A stretch of DNA of 20,519 nt from Porticoccaceae bacterium (lineage in GTDB: Bacteria > Pseudomonadota > Gammaproteobacteria > Pseudomonadales > Porticoccaceae). A program made the position numbers and the translations under genes. Positions 6,962-14,924 of this stretch are shown here, piece by piece; position 1 is the stretch's first letter; every line of letters starts with the position of its first letter. Location of the stretch: assembly GCA_023228865.1 (NCBI GenBank), contig JALOAH010000072.1:1-20519 (forward strand), given 5' to 3'. The notes below the pieces were generated by a model, which had not been told where the DNA came from, ran no database searches, and saw only the letters and a program-made list of their open reading frames with translations.

Positions 6962-7058
6962 TGATAGGTCTCTGTATAAAGTCCCGCGGGGCGGGAAAAT
7001 AGGGCAAGTGGCTGAAGCTGAGCCAAGGAAAAAGTCCCATTTGATTCGTTTTACGAGT

Positions 7059-7101
7059 AGCTTGCCTGCAAGCGATAGCGTTCTTCGCTTGCAGGCAAGC
7101 T
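7059..7101. repeat. REP-like palindrome with perfect 17-bp arms
   Basis: AGCTTGCCTGCAAGCGA (7059-7075) and its exact reverse complement (7085-7101) flank a 9-base loop. Followed by CCTACA, so the minus strand reads TGTAGGAGCTTGCCTGC, the usual form of REP elements in Pseudomonas-like genomes. Such elements are mobilised by RAYT transposases; none is in the window. Confidence 0.75.
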
Positions 7102-7217
7102 CCTACAGCAGAGCCGAGAAAACGCAACCAAACCCACCAACAGGTAAAATTAGCCTCCTATTCTACTCTGTGACACCAGTTATTGCATAAACCATTCGAA
7201 TCGCTGTTTGTGTTTAT

Positions 7218-7242
7218 GTCCCGACCTATTTCAGAACGGGAC
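7218..7242. repeat. Inverted repeat GTCCCG/CGGGAC
   Basis: Six-base arms (7218-7223, 7237-7242) around a 13-base loop, immediately downstream (in transcription sense) of the rplS terminator. Function unknown; possibly a second, weaker hairpin. Confidence 0.35.
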
Positions 7243-7251
7243 ATTATTCAT

Positions 7252-7279
7252 AAAAAAGGCGATCCGAAGATCGCCTTTT
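7252..7279 (-). terminator. Rho-independent terminator of the rpsP-rimM-trmD-rplS operon
   Basis: On the minus strand AAAAGGCGATC, loop TTCG, GATCGCC, then TTTTTT. A 7-bp GC-rich stem extended by A:T pairs, a stable UUCG-type loop and a T-run make a textbook terminator about 20 bases after the rplS stop. Confidence 0.92.
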
Positions 7280-7301
7280 GGAACCACTGACAGCAAGGCT
7301 A

Positions 7302-7658
7302 TCAGCCGAGTTTTTCCTTGATACGGGCAGCCTTTCCGGACAGGTCGCGCAGGTAGTACAGCTTGGCCTGGCGAACATCGCCGCGACGCTTGACGCTGAT
7401 GCTTTCTACCACTGGGCTGTAGGTCTGGAAAGTCCGCTCCACGCCGACACCGTTGGAGATTTTACGCACGGTGAACGCAGAGTTGAGACCACGGTTTCTT
7501 TTGCCGATAACCACACCTTCAAATGCCTGCAGACGCTCGCGGGCGCCTTCCTTGACTTTCACCTGAACTACCACGGTATCACCGGGGGCAAAGGCGGGAA
7601 TTTCTTTCTGCATCTGCTCTTTTTCAAGGGCAGCGATAATTGGGTTTTTGTTGCTCAT
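7302..7658 (-). CDS. rplS: 50S ribosomal protein L19
   Basis: The product is 118 residues from ATG 7658 ([16 protein letters not shown]). The frame is open 15 bases further, but GGAG sits 9 bases before this ATG and it matches the L19 family start. Conserved L19 features are present: [41 protein letters not shown] and the C-terminal [20 protein letters not shown]19 sits at the 30S-50S interface of the ribosome. It is the last gene of the conserved rpsP-rimM-trmD-rplS operon and is followed by a strong terminator. The 152-base gap to trmD is wide for this operon and contains two hairpins. Confidence 0.97.
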   Translation of the reverse strand: MSNKNPIIAALEKEQMQKEIPAFAPGDTVVVQVKVKEGARERLQAFEGVVIGKRNRGLNSAFTVRKISNGVGVERTFQTYSPVVESISVKRRGDVRQAKLYYLRDLSGKAARIKEKLG

Positions 7659-7691
7659 GTTTTTGCTCCTCATTTAATGGTAAATCGCTTT

Positions 7692-7770
7692 GGTGGCACG
7701 CCACCTTGTCGAGTAGCGCTGATCAGAGAGGATGGCGGCAATTTGTCCAGTAACGCCTTTCGAGAAAGGC
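7692..7770 (-). promoter_or_regulatory. Two hairpins in the trmD-rplS gap (possible rplS leader)
   Basis: Within the untranslated gap upstream of rplS lie two perfect hairpins: GCCTTT-CTCG-AAAGGC (7755-7770, minus-strand sense) and GGTGGC-GT-GCCACC (7692-7705), the latter about 30 bases before the rplS ribosome binding site. They could be processing sites, a partial terminator/attenuator or a ribosomal-protein leader. Role inferred only from position. Confidence 0.4.
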
Positions 7771-7810
7771 CGCTTTCACAGGTTGTCGCTATCATCAGTC
7801 AGCATTTGAA

Positions 7811-8632
7811 TTAAACCTCGGGATCACCCCGGGTTAATTCGTTCACTATGGCCTGCTGTTCCGGGGTTAACTTCCCCGTTGTCTGCAAGTCAGTCAGTAA
7901 ATCCGGGCGTCTTTGCCAGGTTCTTGTCAATGCCTGGCGCAAACGCCACTTGCGTATATTTTCGTGGTTGCCGGACAAAAGTACGTTCGGCACCATTCTG
8001 TCTTCATAAACCTCAGGCCTGGTGTAGTGGGGACAGTCAAGTAATCCCATCGAGCCATCAACCCCTTCCGCAAAAGAGTCCTGAAGGGCTGACTCCTGAT
8101 GACCGAGGGCACCGGGCATTTGCCTAACCAGCGCGTCGATCATCACCATGGCGGGCAACTCCCCGCCGCTGAGAACGTAGTCGCCTATTGACCACTCCTC
8201 ATCCACTTCCAGCTCTATCAGGCGTTCATCGACACCTTCGTAGCGTCCGGCGATCAATACCAATCCTGAATTCTTATCCAAAAAACTACCGAGATAAGCA
8301 ACGCCCTGCTGGTTAAACACTCTGCCCTGGGGGGACAGGTAAATCACTTTTACTTCGCCACTGGGCTTACCAACCCCACTTTCGACATTGCCTGCAACCC
8401 AGCTGCGGGCTTCAGCGATGGCCGCACGCAGGGGTTCTATCATCATCACCATGCCGGGGCCGCCGCCGTAGGGACGGGCATCTACGGTCTGATGCCTGTC
8501 GTTGGTGTAGTCTCTGGGGTTAAAACACTGCATACCCCAAATACCCTGCCTGAGCGCGCGCCCGGTAATGCCGTAATCACCAATGGCGGCAAACATTTCC
8601 GGAAAGAGCGTGACCAGTGCAATTCTTTTCAT
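7811..8632 (-). CDS. trmD: tRNA (guanine-37-N1)-methyltransferase TrmD
   Basis: The product is 273 residues from ATG 8632 ([21 protein letters not shown]); a TTG one codon earlier is less likely. TrmD transfers methyl from S-adenosylmethionine to G37 of tRNAs reading CNN codons, preventing +1 frameshifting. Family marks are the [11 protein letters not shown] loop, the trefoil-knot SAM site with [12 protein letters not shown] and the [19 protein letters not shown] segment, and the C-terminal helical domain that contacts tRNA ([27 protein letters not shown]). Slightly longer than E. coli TrmD (255) owing to its C-terminus. It is third in the ribosomal operon, 75 bases after rimM. Confidence 0.97.
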   Translation of the reverse strand: MKRIALVTLFPEMFAAIGDYGITGRALRQGIWGMQCFNPRDYTNDRHQTVDARPYGGGPGMVMMIEPLRAAIAEARSWVAGNVESGVGKPSGEVKVIYLSPQGRVFNQQGVAYLGSFLDKNSGLVLIAGRYEGVDERLIELEVDEEWSIGDYVLSGGELPAMVMIDALVRQMPGALGHQESALQDSFAEGVDGSMGLLDCPHYTRPEVYEDRMVPNVLLSGNHENIRKWRLRQALTRTWQRRPDLLTDLQTTGKLTPEQQAIVNELTRGDPEV

Positions 8633-8707
8633 CAAAAAATCCGCCCTGGCAACCCCGGCCTTATCGAGATTTCATATCAACTGGCAATTACGCCCAGATC
8701 AAAACCA

Positions 8708-9268
8708 CTACGACTTTTCAAAATCCGGATCCCAGTCAACATTGACCACTCCGGTTTTCAAATCCACACTGAGCACAAACTGATCAACGTAGGGAATCAA
8801 CCGCGCCTGAGTGTCGATGCTGCCCTCGCAGGGCTTGACCATCATCACGTCGTTGGCGCCGGTTTCCATAAAGCCATCAACAATGCCGAGAACCGCGACA
8901 TTGCCGCCGAAACTGGATATCACTTTAAGCCCTTCGAGCTGATGCCAATAGACTTCATCGGGTGCTGGCTCGGGAAAGTTTTCCGGAGACACCTCGATGT
9001 CGCGCTGACAATAGAGCCGAGCCTGTTCGCGGTCATCCAGGTTGCGAATATGGGCAATAAAGCCTTTATCCACTACCCTGAACTGATCTATGTCGAGCTT
9101 TCGCCAACCCTCGGGAAATTTCATCCACCAGGGTTGGTAATCAAAAATATTTTCTTCCGGCACCGTGTAGGAGTGGATTTTCAGCCACCCCTTGACACCG
9201 TGAACGGTGGTAATTTTTCCTGCGACCACCCGCTTTTCAGGAACATCGCCAGCTTCCCTAGAAGCCAT
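8708..9268 (-). CDS. rimM: Ribosome maturation factor RimM (16S rRNA processing)
   Basis: The product is 186 residues from ATG 9268 (MASREAGDVPEKRVVAGKI). A GTG at 9280 would add four residues; neither has a clear ribosome binding site. The N-terminal RimM barrel begins VVAGKITTVHGVKGWLKIHSYT, and the C-terminal PRC-barrel begins near VYWHQLEGLKV and ends IPYVDQFVLSVDL...VNVDWDPDF. RimM binds ribosomal protein S19 and helps mature the 30S head. The position between rpsP and trmD is the conserved one. Length matches the family (about 170-185). Confidence 0.96.
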   Translation of the reverse strand: MASREAGDVPEKRVVAGKITTVHGVKGWLKIHSYTVPEENIFDYQPWWMKFPEGWRKLDIDQFRVVDKGFIAHIRNLDDREQARLYCQRDIEVSPENFPEPAPDEVYWHQLEGLKVISSFGGNVAVLGIVDGFMETGANDVMMVKPCEGSIDTQARLIPYVDQFVLSVDLKTGVVNVDWDPDFEKS

Positions 9269-9307
9269 AGGAACTACCACCGCAGCAAACTGTGGCCAGG
9301 GCTGTTA

Positions 9308-9568
9308 TCAGGCAGCTGCCGCAGTTTGGCGACCCGCTTCCTTGATCAGCTGAGCAACGCGCTCGGAAGGCTGGGCGCCCTGGGACAGCCAGTAGTTAAC
9401 GCGATCCAGATCAACGCGCAGACGCTCATCATTGCCGCGGGCAACGGGGTTGAAAAAACCGAGACGCTCGATAAATCTGCTGTCGCGGGCATTGCGGCTG
9501 TCGGAGACAGACAGGTGATAAAAAGGACGCTTTTTTGATCCGCCGCGAGCCAGTCGAATGGTTACCAT
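9308..9568 (-). CDS. rpsP: 30S ribosomal protein S16
   Basis: The product is 86 residues and shows the full S16 pattern: [40 protein letters not shown], then [22 protein letters not shown]. It is a primary assembly protein of the 30S subunit. GAGAAGAG precedes the ATG. As first gene of the operon it is preceded by about 235 bases holding a candidate promoter; rimM follows after 40 bases. Confidence 0.98.
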   Translation of the reverse strand: MVTIRLARGGSKKRPFYHLSVSDSRNARDSRFIERLGFFNPVARGNDERLRVDLDRVNYWLSQGAQPSERVAQLIKEAGRQTAAAA

Positions 9569-9711
9569 GGATAATCTCTTCTCAAATTAACTAAAAATTT
9601 AAACGTTTCCAGCCACGGCAGTACCGCTATAGCGGCGAATGCCTGAGCCAAAATACCTGGTTAAACCGGGTCAAGTCTTCCAACAAACAGTACAGCCCGG
9701 AAAGGCGCGAC

Positions 9712-9740
9712 ATTCTACGCGAAAATAATCGCCAAGAAAA
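9712..9740 (-). promoter_or_regulatory. Candidate promoter of the rpsP operon
   Basis: On the minus strand TTTTCT (9740-9735), a 17-base spacer and TAGAAT (9717-9712), followed by a GC-rich discriminator GTCGCGCC. A GC-rich discriminator is typical of stringently controlled ribosomal promoters. The -35 match is poor, so this rests mostly on the -10 and position. Confidence 0.45.
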
Positions 9741-9751
9741 CCTTTATCAAC

Positions 9752-9772
9752 CGGACGCCGGACGGCGTCTGG
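9752..9772 (-). terminator. Hairpin downstream of ffh, probable terminator
   Basis: GACGCC-GTCC-GGCGTC (9754-9769, minus sense) with flanking CC/GG pairs lies about 35 bases after the ffh stop. Only a loose T-rich stretch follows (TTGATAAAGGTTTTC), so it may be an imperfect intrinsic terminator. Confidence 0.45.
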
Positions 9773-9803
9773 CGGGGATTGGCACCAAAGACAGGGCGAC
9801 CGC

Positions 9804-11195
9804 CTAGAAACGGGGAAAACCACCAGGGGGCAAGCCGCCGCCCGGAGGCATGCCGCCCCCCATACCGCCGAGGCCGCGCATCATATTGGCCATGCCCTTG
9901 CCTTTCATTTTCTTCATCATTTTCGCCATTTGCTTGTGTTGCTTGAGGAGGCGATTGAGATCCTGAATGGAGGTGCCGGAACCCTGGGTAATACGCTTTT
10001 TCCGGGAACCGTTGAGAATATCGGGGTTTTTGCGCTCTTTGGGGGTCATAGAACAGATAATGGCTTCCATGCGCTTGAACTGGGAGGTCATATTGGCCTT
10101 TTCGGCAAGCTGCGCCACATTGCCCATGCCCGGCAGTTTTTCCAGCATGGAGGCCATGCCGCCCATATTCTGCATCTGCTGCAGCTGGTCGCGAAGATCT
10201 TCAAGATCAAAGGTTTTGCCTTTCTGAACTTTTTTGGCGAGCTGCTCCGCCTTTTTGTGGTCGACCTTGCGCTCCACTTCTTCAATCAGGGAGAGCACAT
10301 CCCCCATACCGAGAATGCGCGAGGCGATTCGATCGGGATGGAAGGGTTCAAGGGCGTCGGTTTTTTCACCCATACCCATAAATTTGATGGGCTTGCCGGT
10401 AACATGGCGAACAGAGAGTGCCGCGCCGCCACGGGCGTCGCCATCCACTTTGGTGAGCACCACCCCGGTAAGGGGCAGGGCGTCGTTGAAAGCCTTGGCG
10501 GTGTTGACGGCATCCTGGCCGATCATGGCGTCGATCACAAACAGGGTTTCCACGGGCTTGACGGCGCCGTGGATCTGCTTGATTTCCGCCATCAACGCCT
10601 CGTCGATATGAAGGCGACCGGCGGTATCAACAATCAGCACATCGGCAAAGGCTTTGCGGGCGGCAGACAGCGCATTGGTGGCAATATCCACAGGATTTTG
10701 ACCTGCATCGCTGGCAAAAAACAGCGCCCCCACATCCGCAGCCAGAGTTTCCAGCTGCTTGATGGCCGCCGGGCGATAAACATCGGCACTCACCACCATC
10801 ACTTTCTTTTTGTCGCGCTCTTTTAAATAGCGAGCAAGTTTGGCCACGGAGGTGGTTTTACCAGCGCCCTGCAAGCCCGCCATCAGAATCACCGCCGGCG
10901 GCTGTGCAGCGAGGCTGAGCCCTTCGTTGGCGGAACCCATGACGGCTTCCAGCTCTTGCTTGACGATTTTGAGAAACTGCTGGCCGGGATTGAGGCTGCG
11001 ATTGACTTCCTGCCCCACGGCGCGGGTGCGGACATGATCGATAAAGTCCTTGACCACCGGCAGGGCGACATCCGCTTCCAAAAGTGCCATGCGCACTTCC
11101 CTGAGGGAATCCTTGATATTGTCTTCAGAAAGTTGAGCCTTGCCGGTAATCTTTTTCAGACTATGGGAAAGGCGGTCACTGAGGGATTCGAACAT
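9804..11195 (-). CDS. ffh: Signal recognition particle GTPase Ffh (SRP54 homologue)
   Basis: The product is 463 residues from ATG 11195 (MFESLSDRLSHSLKKITGK); ATG 11201 would add Met-Ala, and the open frame extends to 11258 without support. The order is N domain helical bundle (with DSLREVRMALLEADVALPVV), G domain with P-loop GLQGAGKTT (about 107-115), DTAGRLHID, and TKVDGDARGGAALSV, then a Met-rich M domain with MQNMGGMASMLEKLPGM that binds signal sequences and 4.5S RNA. The tail is Gly/Pro/Met-rich (GGMGGGMPPGGGLPPGGF). Ffh binds signal peptides of nascent inner-membrane proteins and delivers them to FtsY. Transcribed divergently from ypjD. Confidence 0.97.
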   Translation of the reverse strand: MFESLSDRLSHSLKKITGKAQLSEDNIKDSLREVRMALLEADVALPVVKDFIDHVRTRAVGQEVNRSLNPGQQFLKIVKQELEAVMGSANEGLSLAAQPPAVILMAGLQGAGKTTSVAKLARYLKERDKKKVMVVSADVYRPAAIKQLETLAADVGALFFASDAGQNPVDIATNALSAARKAFADVLIVDTAGRLHIDEALMAEIKQIHGAVKPVETLFVIDAMIGQDAVNTAKAFNDALPLTGVVLTKVDGDARGGAALSVRHVTGKPIKFMGMGEKTDALEPFHPDRIASRILGMGDVLSLIEEVERKVDHKKAEQLAKKVQKGKTFDLEDLRDQLQQMQNMGGMASMLEKLPGMGNVAQLAEKANMTSQFKRMEAIICSMTPKERKNPDILNGSRKKRITQGSGTSIQDLNRLLKQHKQMAKMMKKMKGKGMANMMRGLGGMGGGMPPGGGLPPGGFPRF

Positions 11196-11246
11196 CGCCA
11201 TGGTGAGATAAATCCGTATTTCGAAGTAATGAATGAAAGGCCGGGG

Positions 11247-11252
11247 ATTATA
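11247..11252 (-). promoter_or_regulatory. Candidate -10 of the ffh promoter
   Basis: A perfect TATAAT on the minus strand in the context GGGGTATAATCCCC, about 46-52 bases before the ffh ATG. No good -35 is seen 16-18 bases upstream. Confidence 0.45.
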
Positions 11253-11341
11253 CCCCAAAGCCTGCAGCGGCGCTGCTTTGCCAGAAATGAAATCTATGAC
11301 AAACTGGATGCCCTCTTTAATTGGCCAATTTCTGGAAGACC

Positions 11342-12157
11342 ATGGTTGTCAACATTCCCGCCGCCGTTGCCGTCGCGTTTTATGTCAGCGCCACTCTGTA
11401 TCACCTGCTGCGACGTTTCAAGCCCAATCACTCCGGCAAACCCACCTGGTTGCTGGCGGGAGGCGCCATTGGTCTGGGGTTTCACGGCTGGGCTGCGGCA
11501 ACCATGCTCATTACTCCCGCAGGCATCAATTTTTCCCTGTGGCCGGTGAGCGTGCTTATTGTTTTCACTGTCAATCTGATTGTCCTTCTCAGCAGCATAA
11601 AAAAACCCCTGCACAGCCTGTTTATTCTCCTGTTTCCCACCAGTGCGGCGGTATTACTGGCGAGCCTGTTCTTTGGCTACACCATCGTCGCCACCGACCA
11701 CCTGTCCCTGCCCATCGGCCTCCATGTAACCTTGTCACTGGTGGCCTACAGCCTATTCATCATCGCCGCCATGCAATCGCTGCTGCTGGCCTACCAGGAC
11801 AATCAGCTGAAAAACCATCATCCCGGCGGCCTTCTCCACAGCCTGCCTCCACTGCAAACCATGGAAACGCTGCTTTTTGAGATTATCTGGGTTGGCTTTA
11901 TCGTACTTAGCCTGGCGATGATTACCGGATTCGTCTTTGTGGATAATCTCCTCGCCCAGCACCTGGTGCACAAAACCTTTTTCTCCATGATCGGCTGGCT
12001 GGTTTTTGCGATTTTACTCTGGGGACGGGTAAGGCAGGGCTGGCGGGGCGCTTTTGCCATTCGCTGGACGATCGCCGGGTTTGCGCTCCTCGCCCTGGCG
12101 TACTGGGGCAGCAAGTTTGTCATTGAGGTGCTGCTCGGCAGCCAAATCGGAGGCTGA
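11342..12157 (+). CDS. ypjD: Inner-membrane CcsA/YpjD-family protein (cytochrome c assembly-like)
   Basis: The product is 271 residues with about eight transmembrane helices. GGAAG five bases before ATG 11342 supports the start; an upstream TTG (11321) is unlikely. The C-terminal half carries the family pattern GLHVTLSLVAYSLFIIAAMQSLLLAYQ and HKTFFSMIGWLVFAILL followed by RQGWRGAFAIRWTIAGFALLALAYWGSKFV. These histidines are the probable haem-related residues of the CcmC/CcsA superfamily, though YpjD lacks the classic Trp-rich loop and its function is poorly known. The divergent ffh-ypjD pair followed by corB is conserved across gammaproteobacteria, which strengthens the call. Confidence 0.88.
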   Translation: MVVNIPAAVAVAFYVSATLYHLLRRFKPNHSGKPTWLLAGGAIGLGFHGWAAATMLITPAGINFSLWPVSVLIVFTVNLIVLLSSIKKPLHSLFILLFPTSAAVLLASLFFGYTIVATDHLSLPIGLHVTLSLVAYSLFIIAAMQSLLLAYQDNQLKNHHPGGLLHSLPPLQTMETLLFEIIWVGFIVLSLAMITGFVFVDNLLAQHLVHKTFFSMIGWLVFAILLWGRVRQGWRGAFAIRWTIAGFALLALAYWGSKFVIEVLLGSQIGG

Positions 12158-12385
12158 TAGAAACTGTTATCGCCGGAATGCCCGGCTCCCACGGTTTGGT
12201 ACAGGACAGGTCGTAAGGGAAAACTGCAAGCGCCGAGCGCCGAGTTTTTGTAGGCAGTCCCGCCAACCATGGCGAATTCAGGTCGCTGCGGCTGGTAATC
12301 TACAATATCAGGCAGCATCAAAGTGAAAGAGCACCAGCGTGAAGCGGAAACCTGTTTATTTCAGACACCTAAAACGGCGGCGGCA

Positions 12386-13177
12386 ATGAAAATAAGCGCA
12401 ATAATGCTGCTGACACTGATGCTCTGCGCTGCCTGCAGTATTCCGTCTACAGAAATACCGCAGCAACGTCTCGATTATCAGGTGCTCAACCGCTTTCCCC
12501 ACGACAGCACCGCTTTCACCCAGGGCTTGCTGTACCACGACGGCTTCCTCTACGAGAGCACCGGCCTCTACGGCGAATCCAGCCTGCGCAAAGTAGACAT
12601 CGCCAGCGGTGCGATCGTTGCCCAGCGTCAGCTTCAGAAGCGTTATTTTGGCGAGGGTCTGGCGCTGCGCGACGGCAAACTGGTGCAGCTCACCTGGAAA
12701 GAGGGGCGCGCATTTGTCTACCGGGCAGACAACCTGGATGCTATCGGCCACTTCAGCTACAAGGGCGAGGGTTGGGGACTGGTTTACGATGGCGAGGATT
12801 TCATTCTCAGCGATGGCTCGGCGGTGCTGCGTTTTCTCGATGGCGACACTTTCCGCGAAAAACGCCGCATTCTGGTGCATGCGGGCAAGCGCCCGGTTAA
12901 GCATCTTAACGAACTCGCCACGGTCAAAGGCAAGCTTTTTGCCAATGTTCTCGGCAGCGACCACATCCTGCGCATCGACCCCGGCAGCGGCAATGTCACC
13001 GCAGTGCTGGATTTAACCGGGCTGCGGGGACAAGGGCAAAGCTGGCGGCGCGCCCGCGACCTCAACGGCATTGCCTATGACCCTGTCAATGACAGACTGT
13101 TTGTCACCGGCAAGCACTGGCCGCAGCTATTTGAGCTCAAGCTGGCGACGTTTGAGAGCGCAGGAGCAAAAAAGTAA
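12386..13177 (+). CDS. Lipoprotein glutaminyl-peptide cyclotransferase (beta-propeller type)
   Basis: The product is 263 residues from ATG 12386; the frame is open back to a GTG at 12323, but only the ATG yields a proper lipoprotein signal (KISAIMLLTLMLCAAC, Cys18 lipidated). The mature part matches the glutamine cyclotransferase family: YQVLNRFPHDSTAFTQGLLY, FLYESTGLYGESSLRKVD, FGEGLALRDGKLVQLTW, GEGWGLVYDGEDFILSDGS, and LNGIAYDPVNDRLFVTGKHW. These enzymes convert N-terminal glutamine to pyroglutamate. Membrane anchoring suggests it acts on exported proteins. It sits between ypjD and corB, which are direct neighbours in E. coli, so it is an insertion into a conserved pair. No clear ribosome binding site is visible. 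Confidence 0.85.
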   Translation: MKISAIMLLTLMLCAACSIPSTEIPQQRLDYQVLNRFPHDSTAFTQGLLYHDGFLYESTGLYGESSLRKVDIASGAIVAQRQLQKRYFGEGLALRDGKLVQLTWKEGRAFVYRADNLDAIGHFSYKGEGWGLVYDGEDFILSDGSAVLRFLDGDTFREKRRILVHAGKRPVKHLNELATVKGKLFANVLGSDHILRIDPGSGNVTAVLDLTGLRGQGQSWRRARDLNGIAYDPVNDRLFVTGKHWPQLFELKLATFESAGAKK

Positions 13178-13222
13178 TCGGTTGCCAACCATTGAAAAGT
13201 TGTACACCATAGACGCCCCTGT

Positions 13223-14539
13223 GTGATTGAGGCATCTGTTTCTTTGGACGACACGCCCATATGGCTTTTATTCAGCCTGCTAGCCCTGTTATTGACAGTT
13301 TCCGCGTTTTTTTCGGGCACCGAAACCGGAATGATGTCCATCAACCGCTACCGGCTGAAACACCTCGCCAAAAAACACCGCAGCGCCCGCCGGGTCAATA
13401 AACTCCTTAGCAGACCGGACCGGCTCATCGGCGTTATTCTCATCGGCAACAATCTGGCCAATAATTTTGCCGCCATTGTTGCCGCCCTGATTGCGCTGCG
13501 TCTCTACGGCGCCGGTTCGGAATTCGTTGCCGGCGTTCTGCTCACCATTGTGATGCTGATTTTTGCCGAAGTAACCCCGAAAACCCTGGCGGCGCTCTAC
13601 CCCGAACGAATCGCCTTTCCCGCCAGCTGGGCGCTAAAGCCCCTGTTAAAGGTGCTTTACCCCGTGGTCTGGCTGGTTAACCATTTTTCCAATGGCCTGC
13701 TCAAGCTCTTCGGGGTGAATCCCCACGACCGCCCCGACGATTTCCTCAGCAAAGAAGAACTGCGCACTGTGGTGGACGAATCCACCGGTGAGGAGATCCC
13801 GTCCGACCACCAGGGCATGCTGATCAATATCCTCGATCTTGAAAAAGTCACCGTCAACGACATCATGGTTCCCCGCCACGAAATCGTCGGCCTCAACCTG
13901 GAAGATGACCCGGAAAGTCTGCTCGACCAGATAATCGATATGGAATACACCAGGGTGCCGATTTTCTGTGGCGACATCAATCAGGTGGAAGGGATTCTCC
14001 ATATGCGCCGGGTCAACCGCCTGCTGCGCAAAGGGGCGACTTCGCTGACAAAGGAAGCTATCAAACGTTTTTCAAGAGAGCCATACTTTGTTCCGGAAAG
14101 CACCCCCCTCCATGTTCAGCTCGTCAATTTCCAGAAAAACAAACGCCGCATCGCCCTGGTGGTGGATGAATACGGCGAGGTCATGGGTCTGGTGACCCTG
14201 GAAGATATTCTCGAAGAAATTGTTGGCGACTTCACCACCACCCAGTCTGACGGCACCGATGACATCAGCATCAATAAAAAAGATGGCAGCTATACCATCG
14301 GTTGCAGCGCCACCATCCGCGAAATCAACAAAGTCACCGGCTGGAATCTGCCCACCAGTGGCCCCAAAACCCTGAATGGCCTGGTGGTGGAAATCCTTGA
14401 GGAAATACCGGAGGGCAATGTCTGCTTCAGCCTCGGCAACTACCGTTTTGAAACCATTTCCCTATCGCAAAAACGGGTGCACGATCTCAAGGCCTGGCGC
14501 CTGGCGCCCGATGCCGACCGGGAAGAAGACGAGCACTGA
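13223..14539 (+). CDS. corB: CNNM/CorC-family magnesium transport-related protein CorB (DUF21, CBS pair, CorC_HlyC)
   Basis: The product is 438 residues. The N-terminal CNNM (DUF21) membrane domain, about 10-190, contains AFFSGTETGMMSINRYRL and IGVILIGNNLANNFAAI and the AEVTPKTLAALYPERIAF segment. A CBS pair spans about 205-330 (VNDIMVPRHEIVGL..., RIALVVDEYGEVMGLVTLEDILEEIVGD), and a C-terminal CorC_HlyC domain begins near DISINKKDGSYTIGCSATIREIN. CorB/CNNM proteins bind Mg-ATP through the CBS domains and have been linked to magnesium efflux. The start is uncertain: GTG 13223 is used here, without a good ribosome binding site. Downstream of ypjD and the cyclotransferase on the same strand. 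Confidence 0.93.
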   Translation: MIEASVSLDDTPIWLLFSLLALLLTVSAFFSGTETGMMSINRYRLKHLAKKHRSARRVNKLLSRPDRLIGVILIGNNLANNFAAIVAALIALRLYGAGSEFVAGVLLTIVMLIFAEVTPKTLAALYPERIAFPASWALKPLLKVLYPVVWLVNHFSNGLLKLFGVNPHDRPDDFLSKEELRTVVDESTGEEIPSDHQGMLINILDLEKVTVNDIMVPRHEIVGLNLEDDPESLLDQIIDMEYTRVPIFCGDINQVEGILHMRRVNRLLRKGATSLTKEAIKRFSREPYFVPESTPLHVQLVNFQKNKRRIALVVDEYGEVMGLVTLEDILEEIVGDFTTTQSDGTDDISINKKDGSYTIGCSATIREINKVTGWNLPTSGPKTLNGLVVEILEEIPEGNVCFSLGNYRFETISLSQKRVHDLKAWRLAPDADREEDEH

Positions 14540-14654
14540 AACTGTTACCTGCTGCCGGCTCGCCGCAATGGCGGGGTTTACAGCCACAGGCACATTCAAA
14601 GCCAGCGGTTATGGCGCGAAAATTCAGGTAACTGGTGCAATGTTTCAACGGCTG

Positions 14655-14846
14655 TCAGGCAAAAGGATTGTTTTGACGGCTGCGTTCCTTGGCCAGAGCA
14701 ATCACCTGGCGACGTTCAACATTACTCAGGGTTCGCCACAGCGTGATCTCGCGGGCGGAGCGAAAGCAGCCGATACAGATGTCGTCGTCATTGAGCGCAC
14801 ACACCGATATACAGGGAGAGGGCATAGGACTTTCACCAGAAGCCAT
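14655..14846 (-). CDS. DUF1289 family small Cys-rich protein
   Basis: The product is 63 residues from ATG 14846 (MASGESPMPSPCISVCALN), preceded at 7 bases by AAGGA; ATG 14867 (MVRKEKI) is an alternative with GGGG upstream. The family hallmark is plain: SPCISVCALNDDDICIGCFRS gives a CX3C...CX2C cysteine set, followed by REITLWRTLSNVERRQVI. The four cysteines suggest metal binding, but function is unknown. It lies 64 bases after the upstream Nudix gene on the same strand and is probably co-transcribed. It is convergent with corB. Confidence 0.88.
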   Translation of the reverse strand: MASGESPMPSPCISVCALNDDDICIGCFRSAREITLWRTLSNVERRQVIALAKERSRQNNPFA

Positions 14847-14896
14847 TATTTTTTCCTTTCTAACCATGACAATAACCCCTAAAAACCATCATCAAC

Positions 14897-14924
14897 TCAG
14901 TTTTTGAGGGTCAGTTTTTGAGGG
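14897..14924. repeat. 14-bp tandem duplication at the end of the Nudix gene
   Basis: TCAGTTTTTGAGGG occurs twice in direct succession (14897-14910, 14911-14924). The second copy contains the stop codon of the Nudix gene (minus strand CTCAAAAACTGA); the first copy repeats those codons just beyond the stop in another frame. Confidence 0.9.

Larger units (their letters stand above)
6962..7301. other. Gene-free spacer between dsbC and rplS
   Basis: About 340 bases without a convincing gene. It contains a REP-like palindrome (7059-7101), a GTCCCG/CGGGAC inverted repeat (7218-7242) and the terminator of the ribosomal operon (7252-7279). The dsbC promoter should lie in its lower part, but I cannot point to it. 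Confidence 0.6.

Noticed and set aside
8492..9538. 348-codon plus-strand frame opposite trmD-rimM-rpsP
   Set aside because: It covers three well-recognised minus-strand genes and has no family signature.
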